Source: Methanoregula sp. (GTDB lineage: Archaea > Halobacteriota > Methanomicrobia > Methanomicrobiales > Methanospirillaceae). Taken from it: a DNA stretch of 51,263 nucleotides. The notes under the pieces were generated by a model. The model made no database searches and had not been told where the DNA came from. It worked only from the letters and a program-made list of their open reading frames with translations. The stretch spans positions 1 to 51,263 of the forward strand of contig JALOBP010000010.1 of NCBI GenBank assembly GCA_023228295.1, given 5' to 3'. Positions within the stretch are counted from its first letter, which is position 1; each line of letters begins with the position of its first letter. Both the position numbers and the translations under genes were made by a program. Positions 17,222 to 26,974 of this stretch are shown here, piece by piece.

Positions 17222-18400
17222 ATGGAGGAGCGTACAGTATACCTGAACAATGCAGCAACAGCCTGGCCCCGGGCGCCGGGGGTTGCAGAAGCTGTCGGTA
17301 CAATGCTTGCAGAGATGCCGGAACATCCCGGCAGGGCATCGGGGCAGTCGTGCGACTCGCACCCTGTCATTGATCCCCTGACCGAATGCAGACAGCGTCT
17401 TGCGGCAATGTTCTCGATACGGGATCCCGGCCGGGTAGTCCTCTGTTCCAATGCCACCCACGCCCTCAATCTTGCCATTCTCGGGCAGGACTGGAAGAAC
17501 TGTTCCGGGGTGATTACCAGTGTCACCGAACACAACTCAGTTCTCCGGCCGCTGGCCCACCTGAGGAGAAAACATGGTTTTGATCTTCGTATTGTCGGGC
17601 TCGGACCCGGTGGCCTGCTGGATACTGATGCCTTTGATGAGGCGCTGGAGCGGGGAGCGGATCTTGTCGTGATCAGCCATGCCTCGAATGTCACCGGCAG
17701 GGTCCAGGATGTACAACCATTGTTTGCCCGGGCGCATGAGCAGGGTGCAGTCACTCTCCTTGATGCATCACAGACTCTCGGTCATATACCGGTTCACCCG
17801 GAATCGCTGGGTGCTGATCTCGTAGCCTTCACCGGGCACAAGGCTCTTTTTGGGCCGCCAGGTACCGGGGGTCTCTATGTATGTCATGACATCGAACTTG
17901 AACAGATTATTGTGGGTGGGACCGGTGTCAGGAGCGATCTGGAATTCCATCCCGGGGATATGCCCATGCGGCTTGAAGCCGGCACGCCCAATATACCGGC
18001 ATTTGCCGGGCTTGCTGCTGCACTGCGATGGCATGAAGGAAATGGTGAGGCATCCCGACAGATCGAACAGGCACTCACCTTGCGGCTGATAGCCGGGCTC
18101 GAAAAAATCCCCGGGGTACAGATCATGGATCCCGGCCGGCATGACCGGTGCGTCCCTGTCATCTCATTCCGTATCCGGAACTGGCCGGTTGAGGACTGTG
18201 GTTATGTACTTTTGAAAAGTTATGGCATCATCTGCCGCACCGGGCTCCACTGCGCCCCGCTCATCCATGCCGCAATCGGCAGCGTGCCGGACGGGACAAT
18301 CCGGTTCAGCCCTTCCGGGTTCACCACGGAAGAAGAGATTGATTATGCACTCCGGGCAGTAGCAGCCCTGGCGGACAGGGCAATGCCCGGTCCTGGATGA
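17222..18400 (+). CDS. Class V aminotransferase, cysteine desulfurase-like
   Basis: This 392-residue PLP enzyme resembles the cysteine desulfurase family. The N-terminus VYLNNAATAWPRAPGV is the substrate loop. ISHASNVTGRVQDV and LLDASQTLGHIPV carry PLP-contacting Asp and Gln. The Schiff-base lysine is in FTGHKALFGPPGTGGLYV. The C-terminal loop RTGLHCAP holds the cysteine that would carry persulfide. The closest pattern is the short desulfurase group seen beside selenium or sulfur genes in anaerobes rather than IscS. The role could be sulfur delivery for Fe-S, thiolated tRNA or other cofactors. No scaffold gene is adjacent. Confidence 0.88.
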   Translation: MEERTVYLNNAATAWPRAPGVAEAVGTMLAEMPEHPGRASGQSCDSHPVIDPLTECRQRLAAMFSIRDPGRVVLCSNATHALNLAILGQDWKNCSGVITSVTEHNSVLRPLAHLRRKHGFDLRIVGLGPGGLLDTDAFDEALERGADLVVISHASNVTGRVQDVQPLFARAHEQGAVTLLDASQTLGHIPVHPESLGADLVAFTGHKALFGPPGTGGLYVCHDIELEQIIVGGTGVRSDLEFHPGDMPMRLEAGTPNIPAFAGLAAALRWHEGNGEASRQIEQALTLRLIAGLEKIPGVQIMDPGRHDRCVPVISFRIRNWPVEDCGYVLLKSYGIICRTGLHCAPLIHAAIGSVPDGTIRFSPSGFTTEEEIDYALRAVAALADRAMPGPG

Positions 18401-18569
18401 ACCGGGATCGTTCATTTCTCCCGGATATCCGGCATGATCCCGCGATCGTACCGGCTTTTCCGGGTTCCGGGATCCCGGAAAATACTCCCCTTTATGTCAG
18501 TGTCATGGTTCCCGGCAGGGAATCACACAATCATTTCCTCGTGATAACGGACAGGATTCATTACCGGGA

Positions 18570-19361
18570 TCACCGTTCGCATTCTGCCGCAGCAACGATA
18601 TCCTTCCAGTAGGTTTCCCCATCCCCCGTGTTGTATCCCCCGGCAACGATCTGGTCGGGGTCGAGATGCGTGCGGGCAAGGGCAATTGCCTGCGGGTCTG
18701 GATCGATGATGAATAGTTTACGGATAGTGTATTCGTCAGTAAGACTCATGAGCGTCCGCAGCTGGTTTTTCGGGACTGCAACCTGAGGCTGGCGTTCCAG
18801 CAGAAGGGCAAGTCTCTCCCGGTCCGGGGCAGGTTCGAAGAAGAAGACCTTCGGGTGTGCGAGGGCAATGAGTTCGGCATCATCGATCCGGTCACAGATC
18901 ATCACATGCCCGTCAACACCGATATCCCGCATCTCCCGGAGAATCGTACGGTACACGCCATTGATCGCATCGTTCCATTCGGCTTCGTCATCGTAATAAT
19001 TATCCCGGATCCCGAGCGCGTGGGGGGCTGGTATCGCACACCATGCCCCTCTCTTCTGCACTACGATCCCGGCAGCATCCTCGATGATATCGTGCGTCTC
19101 CGCGTGGAGTTCCCCCGTTGCGATCCGGTCATCGACCCCGCAAATCGCAGAAAGAATGCGCTCTTCATAAAACCTCCCGCCGGCACAGGGTGCCATGATC
19201 CCTGCTTCGATCTGGGGTGCAAGCGACCGGTCGAGACGGTACGTGACAATATCTGCCGTCCTTCCCTTGTGGTCCGTAATCCATGCTGCCAGTACAGTCA
19301 GGTCCGGAATGCCCGGTTCCCCCCCGAATCCCCGCGTTGAGAGCCTGAACCGCTTTGCCAT
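18570..19361 (-). CDS. Conserved-looking protein of unknown function
   Basis: This 263-residue soluble protein has balanced composition and typical codon use, so it is very likely real. No family is recognised. Visible features are an N-terminal basic strand (AKRFRLSTRGFGGEPG), a tryptophan- and acid-rich middle (NYYDDEAEWNDAINGVYRTI), and repeated short strands ending FIIDPDPQAIALARTHL. The overall pattern suggests an alpha/beta fold, perhaps a hydrolase-like or nucleotide-binding domain. It is divergent from metG, whose start is only 39 nt away, so the two may share a promoter region. Confidence 0.75.
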   Translation of the reverse strand: MAKRFRLSTRGFGGEPGIPDLTVLAAWITDHKGRTADIVTYRLDRSLAPQIEAGIMAPCAGGRFYEERILSAICGVDDRIATGELHAETHDIIEDAAGIVVQKRGAWCAIPAPHALGIRDNYYDDEAEWNDAINGVYRTILREMRDIGVDGHVMICDRIDDAELIALAHPKVFFFEPAPDRERLALLLERQPQVAVPKNQLRTLMSLTDEYTIRKLFIIDPDPQAIALARTHLDPDQIVAGGYNTGDGETYWKDIVAAAECER

Positions 19362-19400
19362 CTACAGATCTTATTACTCATAAGCATCTAAAAAGTACTG

Positions 19401-21389
19401 ATGAATCCGCCACCGCTGCTTGTCACCTGCGGGCTGCCGTACACAAACGGCCCCTGCCACTTAGGTCATCTGCGAACGTACGTCCCTGCCGACATGTACG
19501 TCCGCTACATGCGGCGGGCAGGCGAAGAAGTACTCTTCGTCTGCGGTTCGGACAACCACGGTACACCGATTGTAGTCTCGGCCGAAGAGACAGGCACTAC
19601 ACCCCGGGCACTCTCGGAGAAATACCACAAGCATTTCGACGAGACCTTCAAGCGGATGGGTGTGAACTTCGACCGGTTCGGTATGACCGATGACCCGGCC
19701 ACCCACCACCGGGCGCAGTCGATCGTGAAAGAGCTGGAAAAGAACGGCTACATCTACAAACAGATCGTCCGGCAGGCATACTGCACGAAGTGTAAACGGT
19801 TTCTGCCCGACCGGTACGTTGAAGGTATCTGCCCCCATTGCGGCAAGCCCGCCCGGGGCGACGAGTGCGACCTGGGGTGCGGCAAGCATTTAGAGCCCGG
19901 CGAGATCAAGGATCCGGTCTGTAAGGTCTGCGGTACAAAGGCCGAGTTCCGCGACCAGGAACATTATTTCTTCAAACTCTCGGAGTTCAAGGATTTCCTC
20001 CTCCCGTATCTCGATACCGTCCGAGGCACGAGCAATGCGAAGAACTATGCTATCGGCTGGATCAAGGATGAACTCCACGACTGGTGCATCACCCGTACGC
20101 TCGAATGGGGTGTTAAATTCCCGGGCCGTGACGACCTCGTGGTCTATGTCTGGGTCGATGCCCCGATCGGCTATATTGCGTTCACTGAGGAATGGGCGAA
20201 GGCGAACAATACGGACTGGAAGCGTTACTGGTGCGGCGAGAACCGTGTCACCCATTTCATTGGCGGCGATATCATCTACCATCATTGCATCTTCTGGCCT
20301 GCCCTCCTGAAAGGAGCAGGTTATGGTGTTCCGCACGCGGTAGTTGCAAGCGGGATGGTCAAGGTTGACGACCACAAGTTCTCAAAATCCCGGGGATACG
20401 TGGTCTGGACCAACGATGACTATCTCGACAAGGGCCTTCCTGCCGATTACCTCCGGTATTATCTGCTCGCGTACACGAGCCATACCAAGGAACTGAACTT
20501 TTCGTGGAAGGTTTTTAGTGAACGGATCAACAACGAGATCGTCAACATTTTTGGTAATTTCGTGTACCGTACACTCTTCTTTGCCCAGAAGGAATTCAAC
20601 GGCGTCCCGGCAGGTACCGTTGATCCGGTAATCACGACCGAGATCGAGAAGACCCTCGCAAACGTGGACCTGTTAATGCGGGACTACGAGTTCAAGGGTG
20701 CTGTTGATGCAACCATGGCGCTTGCTGCGTTTGGCAATGCCTACATCCAGACCAACGCCCCGTGGAAACTGATCAAGACCGACCGGGATGCAGCGGCCCA
20801 GGTAATCCTGAATTGTGTCCAGATTGTAAAAGCCCTGGCCCTCCTTCTCGAACCGGTGATGCCGGATGCGGCCTGGCGCTGCTGGAAGCAGCTCGGCTAC
20901 TTCGATGCCGTGGCGAATCACCCGGTCAGCGATGCAACGCACCCGGTGCCCGAGTCCTGCCTCCATCCCCCCACCCCCCTCTTTGTCAGGATGGAAGAAG
21001 ATACGGTAAAAGAACTCGATGCCCTGCTCCAGAAACGCGTCGCGGAGGCGAATAAAAAGATGGAAAAGACACCCGCCATATCAATTGAAGAATTTGCAAA
21101 AGTTGAGATGAAGACCGGCCTTGTCCTTGCGGCAGAAGCGATCCCGAAGTCCAGCAAACTCCTGAAACTCCAGGTCGACATTGGTGGCGAGACCCGCCAG
21201 ATCGTGAGCGGCATCGCCCAGTTCTATAAACCTGAGGACCTTGTCGGCAAGAATGTGATTGTACTCACCAACCTTGCACCGGCAAAGATCTTTGGTGTCG
21301 AGAGCAACGGCATGATCCTCGCAGCCGGTGATGCGGCCTCGCTGCTTACACCGCAAAAGCCGGTGGAACCGGGGACGAAGATCCGGTAA
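19401..21389 (+). CDS. metG: Methionyl-tRNA synthetase
   Basis: This 662-residue enzyme charges tRNA-Met. It contains the class I HIGH signature as HLGHLRTYVPADMYVRY near residue 18. Two zinc knuckles lie in the connective domain (CTKCKRF...CPHCGKP and CDLGCG...CKVCG). The KMSKS-like loop is KFSKSRGYV near residue 328, preceded by the VWVDAPIGY motif. From about 555 there is a C-terminal EMAP/Trbp111-type tRNA-binding domain, fused rather than separate. Length and domain order fit archaeal MetRS. The start ATG follows a weak TAAAAAGTA element. Confidence 0.97.
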   Translation: MNPPPLLVTCGLPYTNGPCHLGHLRTYVPADMYVRYMRRAGEEVLFVCGSDNHGTPIVVSAEETGTTPRALSEKYHKHFDETFKRMGVNFDRFGMTDDPATHHRAQSIVKELEKNGYIYKQIVRQAYCTKCKRFLPDRYVEGICPHCGKPARGDECDLGCGKHLEPGEIKDPVCKVCGTKAEFRDQEHYFFKLSEFKDFLLPYLDTVRGTSNAKNYAIGWIKDELHDWCITRTLEWGVKFPGRDDLVVYVWVDAPIGYIAFTEEWAKANNTDWKRYWCGENRVTHFIGGDIIYHHCIFWPALLKGAGYGVPHAVVASGMVKVDDHKFSKSRGYVVWTNDDYLDKGLPADYLRYYLLAYTSHTKELNFSWKVFSERINNEIVNIFGNFVYRTLFFAQKEFNGVPAGTVDPVITTEIEKTLANVDLLMRDYEFKGAVDATMALAAFGNAYIQTNAPWKLIKTDRDAAAQVILNCVQIVKALALLLEPVMPDAAWRCWKQLGYFDAVANHPVSDATHPVPESCLHPPTPLFVRMEEDTVKELDALLQKRVAEANKKMEKTPAISIEEFAKVEMKTGLVLAAEAIPKSSKLLKLQVDIGGETRQIVSGIAQFYKPEDLVGKNVIVLTNLAPAKIFGVESNGMILAAGDAASLLTPQKPVEPGTKIR

Positions 21390-21424
21390 TACCCGGACTA
21401 TTAAAAACCATCCCATTTTTTCCC

Positions 21425-22087
21425 ATGATCCGTATCCGCACGCTATTCAAATGGGTAATGATCCTCATCGTTATCGTTATCTTCGGGTTCCTCGGTTACA
21501 GTTTCCTCTTCGGCAGCAGCACTTCGGCTGACGAACCCTCCGGTCTCCCCGATAATGGCGGTTTTTTCCAGGTGCCGCTCTCCGCCCCGCAGCAGTATAG
21601 CAAGGCCTCGGGTGACTGGAAATTCACCATCATATCGAACCATGCCTATACCCTGGCCGGGAAAGTTGTTGGGCGGCACGAATATCCCGCTGCAATGCCG
21701 GATGGGATAATCCCGCTCGATCTCGCGGTTGTGAACGGGGATCTTCTTTCGAATGATAACCTTGATTACTTCACCTTTACCATGGGTGACCGGACGCTTG
21801 AATACAGCTACGATGTGCCCACGTATGCCGGCCTGACGGAAGAATACATTGACGAGCACATCAGCAACAACCATCTCGTTTTTCTTAATCCTGCGATTGA
21901 GAGCGGGGTGAAGAACGTAAATAACGGGGACTGCCTGATCATCAAGGGAAAACTGGTGGATATCCGTGGGGAATCCTCCGCATCCCAGTATATTGTCAAT
22001 ACGAGTACGGTTCGTAACGATGGATATCCGGCAGGTTGCGAGATTATCCTTGTCGAGTTTTTCCAGCCGGTCAATTGCGGGATATAA
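21425..22087 (+). CDS. Membrane-anchored extracytoplasmic protein, unknown
   Basis: This 220-residue protein has an N-terminal basic stretch and one membrane helix (residues 10-29, VMILIVIVIFGFLGYSFLFG). The mature part is extracytoplasmic and beta-rich, containing WKFTIISNHAYTLAGKVVGR and an acidic middle, without catalytic signatures. The pattern resembles conserved hypothetical proteins of Methanomicrobiales. A TATA-like TATTAAAAA lies about 23 nt before the ATG, suggesting its own promoter even though it closely follows metG. Function is not assigned. Confidence 0.75.
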   Translation: MIRIRTLFKWVMILIVIVIFGFLGYSFLFGSSTSADEPSGLPDNGGFFQVPLSAPQQYSKASGDWKFTIISNHAYTLAGKVVGRHEYPAAMPDGIIPLDLAVVNGDLLSNDNLDYFTFTMGDRTLEYSYDVPTYAGLTEEYIDEHISNNHLVFLNPAIESGVKNVNNGDCLIIKGKLVDIRGESSASQYIVNTSTVRNDGYPAGCEIILVEFFQPVNCGI

Positions 22088-22807
22088 CGGTTGGCCGACG
22101 CGTTTGCTGTCTTTTATACCATTTAAAAAAAAGTGCTGCCGGCAGGTGGGTACCGGCAGGATGTGTTGTGGATTGCAGTATTCCTGTTGTAGGGATGTAC
22201 AAGACTTGGGTTTTTCTTTAACAGGCAGGGTTCGCTGCACGGTCACGGTGACGCTGGACAATCGTTGTCGTGCGCCAGTTCTCGCTCGTTGCGATATCCC
22301 TGATCCATCCTCCTGCGGGCATCCGGTGGGGGGATGCCTGCATTTCGCATGGTGACCAGTCCCGGGCATGGTGTGCAGCATGTCCGGGTCTCGTCTCATC
22401 TGTGCTGGTATGGTGTGTGGTCATGTCATTATCTCCGGCTCTGCCATTTCCGGCTCCCCGCAAGAATGCGGTTTTACCGGGTGGAGGTCCAAGGGATTTT
22501 TATTATCCGCATTCCCGCATGTCAGCCAGCGGAATGGGGCTCACCAGGGAAAGCGATCCGGTGAACCCCCTCCCGCAGCTTCCTGTACGGAAAAATTGCG
22601 GCTACCGAGTGTTTTTCCTCTCCCTTTTTTAGGGAATGAAAACACTCTGATAAGTAGTCATATCCAGCAGCACTTATATTCGTAAAATATGCCGGGTAAT
22701 ATGGTTGCACTCCGCGGTTCAACGGTTGAACAGGAACCGAATACTGGATCCTGCAAAACCGGATACACCCGTGGTCCTGATACAGTTTTCTCAAAATTTG
22801 GGTACTA
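22088..22807. other. Intergenic region, no supported gene
   Basis: Several overlapping open frames exist on both strands, but none shows protein-like composition or motifs. The leftward 81-codon frame at 22218-22463 (with DETRPGHAAHHARDW) is His- and Arg-rich and unconvincing. The region follows the membrane-anchored protein gene and precedes the 3' end of msrA, so it is between convergent genes and may hold decayed coding sequence. Confidence 0.5.
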
Positions 22808-23314
22808 TTACTCCCAGATCTTCCTGCTCGTGCAGTATCCCTGCCCGCATTTCTCATAGAATCGCTGGTGGCATTCATCTGCTGGCCAGAACGCAGGTGC
22901 GGGGAGGATCTCCGTTATAATGGGATGCCCGCCGTATTTTTTTAATATCGCGAGCTGGTCGCGGGAACTCAATGCCGCAGTTTCCTGTTCATCATCGTGG
23001 AAAAAGATCACGGAACGGTACTGGGATCCGGTATAGTCGCCCTGTCCTATGTCCTGTGTTGGATCGTGCATTGCCCAGAAAATGTCAAGCAACTGCTCGT
23101 ACGGGACAACCATGGGATCATAGACAATTCCGACCGCTTCAGCGTGACCCGTAGTGCCGTTTTCAACCTGTTCGTAGCTGGGATCCGCAAGTTGTCCCCC
23201 GGTATAGCCCACAACCGTTTCAATAACCCCACAGACCTTACAAAAGGCAGCTTCCACATCCCAGAAACAACCGGCAGCAAAGGTTGCTTTCCGGTAACCG
23301 CAAACGGTATCCAT
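22808..23314 (-). CDS. msrA: Peptide methionine-S-sulfoxide reductase
   Basis: This 168-residue enzyme reduces methionine-S-sulfoxide in proteins. The catalytic cysteine is in ATFAAGCFWDVEAAF near residue 15. The substrate pocket motifs VVGYTGG, YEQVENGTTGHAEAV and DPTQDIGQGDYTGSQYRS follow. A C-terminal CGQGYC could provide resolving cysteines. The ATG at 23314 is preferred because family proteins begin about a dozen residues before GCFW; a longer frame to 23404 adds an unrelated His-rich extension. It is a repair gene consistent with other oxidative-stress functions in the window, though it has its own position. Confidence 0.95.
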   Translation of the reverse strand: MDTVCGYRKATFAAGCFWDVEAAFCKVCGVIETVVGYTGGQLADPSYEQVENGTTGHAEAVGIVYDPMVVPYEQLLDIFWAMHDPTQDIGQGDYTGSQYRSVIFFHDDEQETAALSSRDQLAILKKYGGHPIITEILPAPAFWPADECHQRFYEKCGQGYCTSRKIWE

Positions 23315-23449
23315 GTATCTCAGGGTTCTGTTTTTCCGGCTTTTCAATAATTTGGAATGATGGTGAAAAAAGACCGGTGCAGAAAAAATATCATACACAT
23401 TCATGCAGATGACGACATTGCGGGTTAAAAAAAGAGGAAAGGATTTTTC

Positions 23450-23690
23450 TTACTTCCCAGACCACATGGCGAGCCACTTCGGCAGGATAAAGATGAAGCG
23501 ACAGTCCTTGTCCGTGCCTGCATTGTTCTTGACATAGTGCCGGGCAAAGTAGATGTTGGGGTCATACTGCCCTTGACATTGATGAAGTCGCTCCTGACTT
23601 CCTGTCGGTGCCTGCTGCATTGGTCACGATAAGCTTGCCAGCATACTTGCCGGCGCTCGTGTAAATGTAGGTCTGGTGCGGGTATCGTGC
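23450..23690 (-). pseudogene. PKD-domain surface protein remnant
   Basis: On the minus strand YIYTSAGKYAGKLIVTNAAG, followed by TD, matches the end of a PKD domain. The frame then breaks. A second frame gives RSDFINVKG, the usual PKD exit, and a third gives IYFARHYVKNNAGTDKDCRF and ends in WSGK plus a stop codon. At least two frameshifts and the absence of the domain start mark it as a decayed fragment of a PKD-repeat surface protein. Confidence 0.6.
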
Positions 23691-23699
23691 AAACTCGCA

Positions 23700-24010
23700 G
23701 ATTCTCTGGAATGTATCAATGAACAAGGACCGAAACAACCCGTGGGTCTGTATCTCGATGTTTCATCGCTTGAGGAATACCTTTTCACGGCAGACCCGAA
23801 ATTCCCTGCAAACACGGTAACCGGTATATCTTTTTCCAGGCTACCCCGCTTTACCCGGACAATGGCCTGTACTTTACCCCCCAGGGGGATATTCCAACCA
23901 TGGACCGGGAGGTTCCCCTGGACACGTTCACGTTCTACCATCACCTGCTGTCGGCAGAATGGGACCGGACCCTGATTTTCAAGATCCAGCTGTTGGGTGA
24001 TCTTCCGTAG
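23700..24010 (+). pseudogene. Possible decayed gene fragment
   Basis: One frame reads LYLDVSSLEEYLFTADPKF. A second frame, entered near 23825, reads YIFFQATPLYPDNGLYF, continues through FYHHLLSAEWDRTLIFKIQ, and ends with GDLP and a stop at about 24010. Both pieces look protein-like, but they lie in different frames and have no clear start. No family is recognised. Confidence 0.35.
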
Positions 24011-24260
24011 TCTCTTGTTGTAACGGCTAAATACTCCGGTTGTGCGGGACCCTTGCGTAAATTTTGTCGTAGTAAAAACCGTATCGGTGTGAGAAATAAC
24101 CCCTCAACCGGTCGTTGCAAAATTTGTAATATAACATTACCCTTTTTAAACCCTTAAAAATGTTTTAATTATTGTGTTTTATTGATCGTATCTGCCCGGG
24201 GCCTGCAGTTGCTGCAATACATATACCTTTCCCCGGCAATACGGGTGGCGATACTGGCAG

Positions 24261-26966
24261 ATGAGAAAAGGGAGTGGCATTGAAACAAAACTGCATCGTA
24301 TGGATCCTAACCCGTACCTTGAGAACCTGCTTGACTATGCCCATGCCCCGATTGTTATCTGGGACCACAAGTGCAGAATACTCCGGTTTAATCATGCCTT
24401 CGAACGGCTCACCGGCCTGACTGCGCAGGAAGTTATCGGGCAGACCCCGGAGATCCTGATCCCGGAAAAATACCGCAGCACCGCAATGGACCAGATACGA
24501 TCGACCACCAAAGGAGAACGATGGGCCGGTGTGGAAATCCCCATCCTCCGAAAAAACGGGGATAATCGCATTATCCTGTGGAATTCTGCCCCAATCTGCG
24601 AAGAAAAATGCATTGCGGTTGTCGCCACCATCGCCCAGGGGCTGGATATTACTGAGCGGGTGAACGCAGAAGAATTGCTTGTTCAGGCCCACGATGAACT
24701 GGAGACCCGGGTACGGAAACGGACGCTGGAACTCAAAGCGGCAGTCGAATCGCTCGGTATTGAACGGCACCGGCTGTACGATGTCCTCGAGACGCTCCCG
24801 GTCTACGTCTGTCTTCTCGACAAGGATTACCGGATGCCCTTTGTCAACCGGTACTTCCGCGAAGCGTTCGGGGACCCGAAAAGGAAACGATGTTACGACT
24901 CACTCTTTTGCCGGAGCGAACCCTGCGAAACCTGTGAGACCTATACCGTCATGAAAACCGGTGCGCCCCATCACTGGTTCTGGACCGGCCCCAACGGCAG
25001 GGACTATGATATTTTCGACTACCCGTTCACCGATACCGACGGTTCTTCCATGATCCTCGAGATGGGCATCGACATCACGGAGCGCAATAAAGCAGAGGAA
25101 GAACGGGCAGCTCTTGCATCTATTGTCGAGCACTCCGAGGATGCCATCATCGGGAAATCCCTGGATGGTGTCATCAGGAGCTGGAACGCCGGTGCCGGAA
25201 AAATGTACGGGTATTCTGCCAGCGAGGCGATCGGTCAGCATGTCTCGGTGCTCCTGCCACCCGGCGCCGATGATGATCCCGGATATATCCTGGATCGTAT
25301 CCGGAATGGTGAACCGGTCTTCCAGCATGATACAGTCCGTATGAGGAAAGACGGGTCGTTGATTCAGGTCTCTCTTACGGTCTCGCCGATCAAAGACCGT
25401 AATGGAGTGTTGATCGGTGCATCTTCGATCGCACGGGATATCTCCGAGCGGAAAATGATCGCGGATACGATCGGAAAGGCCAATGTATATAACCGGAGTC
25501 TTATTGAGTCGAGCCTGGACCCGCTCGTCACCATTGCGCCGGACGGGACCATCAGCGATGTCAATGCAGCAACGATCCGTATTACGGGATATTCGCGTGG
25601 GGAACTGATCGGGACCGATTTCTCGAACTACTTTACCGAACCTGCGAAAGCAAAGGCCGGCTACATCCATGCGTTTCGCGAGGGCACGATAACGGATTAT
25701 GCACTGGAGATCCGGAACAGGAACGGGCATGTGACCCCGGTCCTCTATAATGCAACCGTGTACCGGGACACGTTCGGAATTGTTATCGGTGTCTTTGCAT
25801 CAGCCCGGGACATCACCGAACGCAAGACTGCCGAAATTGAGCTCCGGAAAGCGCATGACCTTCTTGAGAAGCGGGTGAAAGAGCGGACTTTGGAACTGGT
25901 ACAGTCCAATACCCAGCTAAAGGAAGAGATCTCCCAGCGCAAGGTGGCAGAGTCGCTTGTGAAAAAGACCTTGTCCGAATTGCAGGCCGCCATCGAATCA
26001 ACAGCTGACGGGATCTATGTTGTGGACCGTGCCGGGAAGATTATCCGGTATAACCAGAATTTTGCATCCATGTGGAAGATCCCTGACGCGCTTCTTCAGA
26101 GCGGTAATGACCGCAGGATGTCAGCATACTTAAGAACGCTTGTAAAAAACCCGGATTTGTTTAAGGACAGCGATGCAAGTTTCCCTCCCAAGGACCGTGA
26201 GACCTATGACATGCTGGAACTCAAAGACGGCCGGATCTTTGAACGGTATTCAAAACCCCAGAAGATGGATACAGCTATCATCGGCAGGGTCCTGAGTTAC
26301 CGGGATGTCACCGACCGCAGGTGTGCCGAGGACAAACTCCGCGCCTCCCTCCAGGAGAAGGAGATATTGATCCGGGAGATCCACCACCGGGTCAAGAACA
26401 ACCTCCAGATCATCACGGGCCTGCTCGATATGACACGGATGCGGACGAAGGACAATGCCACTACCGAGATCCTGACCGACATGATGATGAAGATCAAGAC
26501 CATGGCACAGATCCACACACGGCTGTACGAGAGCAAACAGGTTGATAAGATCAACATGGGGGGGCAGATCCGTGACCAGGTGGCCGATCTCTCCAACATC
26601 TACGGGAGGTCCGGCCCGGAGATTATCTGTCAGGTGGATGCTGAGGAGCTCAACCTCCCGGTTGACCAGGCCATTCCCTGTGCCCTCGTGGTCAATGAAG
26701 CCCTGTCCAATTCCTTCAAACATGCCTTCAATGGGCGCAGGGACGGGGTCCTCATGGTCTCTGCATGGCTGGATGGGGGGATGATCCATATCCGTGTCCA
26801 TGATGATGGCATCGGTATTCCCACCGATGTCGATATCGACCGGGCAACAAGTCTGGGACTGAAACTGATCCGGAACCTGGTACAGCAGTTGCGGGGAACC
26901 CTGAAGATCGAGAGTACAGAACCGGGAACTGCAGTGAATGTTGCTTTCCCGCTCAGTTCGGAGTAA
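24261..26966 (+). CDS. Soluble five-PAS sensor histidine kinase (HisKA_2 type)
   Basis: This 901-residue protein has no membrane segments. Five PAS units start near residues 16, 175, 285, 410 and 575, with coiled-coil linkers (ELETRVRKRTLELKAAVESL and LEKRVKERTLELVQ). The second PAS carries CYDSLFCRSEPCETCE, a four-cysteine cluster that might bind metal or sense redox. The kinase core is HisKA_2 type, with His708 in IREIHHRVKNNLQIITGLL, followed by an ATPase domain with NEALSNSFKHAF and DDGIGIP. An ATG at 24300 is an alternative start. The response-regulator gene begins 8 nt after its stop. Confidence 0.93.
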   Translation: MRKGSGIETKLHRMDPNPYLENLLDYAHAPIVIWDHKCRILRFNHAFERLTGLTAQEVIGQTPEILIPEKYRSTAMDQIRSTTKGERWAGVEIPILRKNGDNRIILWNSAPICEEKCIAVVATIAQGLDITERVNAEELLVQAHDELETRVRKRTLELKAAVESLGIERHRLYDVLETLPVYVCLLDKDYRMPFVNRYFREAFGDPKRKRCYDSLFCRSEPCETCETYTVMKTGAPHHWFWTGPNGRDYDIFDYPFTDTDGSSMILEMGIDITERNKAEEERAALASIVEHSEDAIIGKSLDGVIRSWNAGAGKMYGYSASEAIGQHVSVLLPPGADDDPGYILDRIRNGEPVFQHDTVRMRKDGSLIQVSLTVSPIKDRNGVLIGASSIARDISERKMIADTIGKANVYNRSLIESSLDPLVTIAPDGTISDVNAATIRITGYSRGELIGTDFSNYFTEPAKAKAGYIHAFREGTITDYALEIRNRNGHVTPVLYNATVYRDTFGIVIGVFASARDITERKTAEIELRKAHDLLEKRVKERTLELVQSNTQLKEEISQRKVAESLVKKTLSELQAAIESTADGIYVVDRAGKIIRYNQNFASMWKIPDALLQSGNDRRMSAYLRTLVKNPDLFKDSDASFPPKDRETYDMLELKDGRIFERYSKPQKMDTAIIGRVLSYRDVTDRRCAEDKLRASLQEKEILIREIHHRVKNNLQIITGLLDMTRMRTKDNATTEILTDMMMKIKTMAQIHTRLYESKQVDKINMGGQIRDQVADLSNIYGRSGPEIICQVDAEELNLPVDQAIPCALVVNEALSNSFKHAFNGRRDGVLMVSAWLDGGMIHIRVHDDGIGIPTDVDIDRATSLGLKLIRNLVQQLRGTLKIESTEPGTAVNVAFPLSSE

Positions 26967-26974
26967 TAATTACA

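Larger units (their letters stand above)
23315..24260. other. Gene-fragment region upstream of a histidine kinase
   Basis: This region of almost 950 nt holds the PKD remnant and a second possible fragment. The last 250 nt are AT-rich, with TTTAATTATTGTGTTTTATT near 24163-24183. That probably includes the promoter of the kinase gene starting at 24261. Confidence 0.45.

Noticed and set aside
22218..22463. His/Arg-rich 81-codon frame
   Set aside because: Composition is unlike a folded protein and there is no promoter or ribosome binding site; the opposite strand is equally open.
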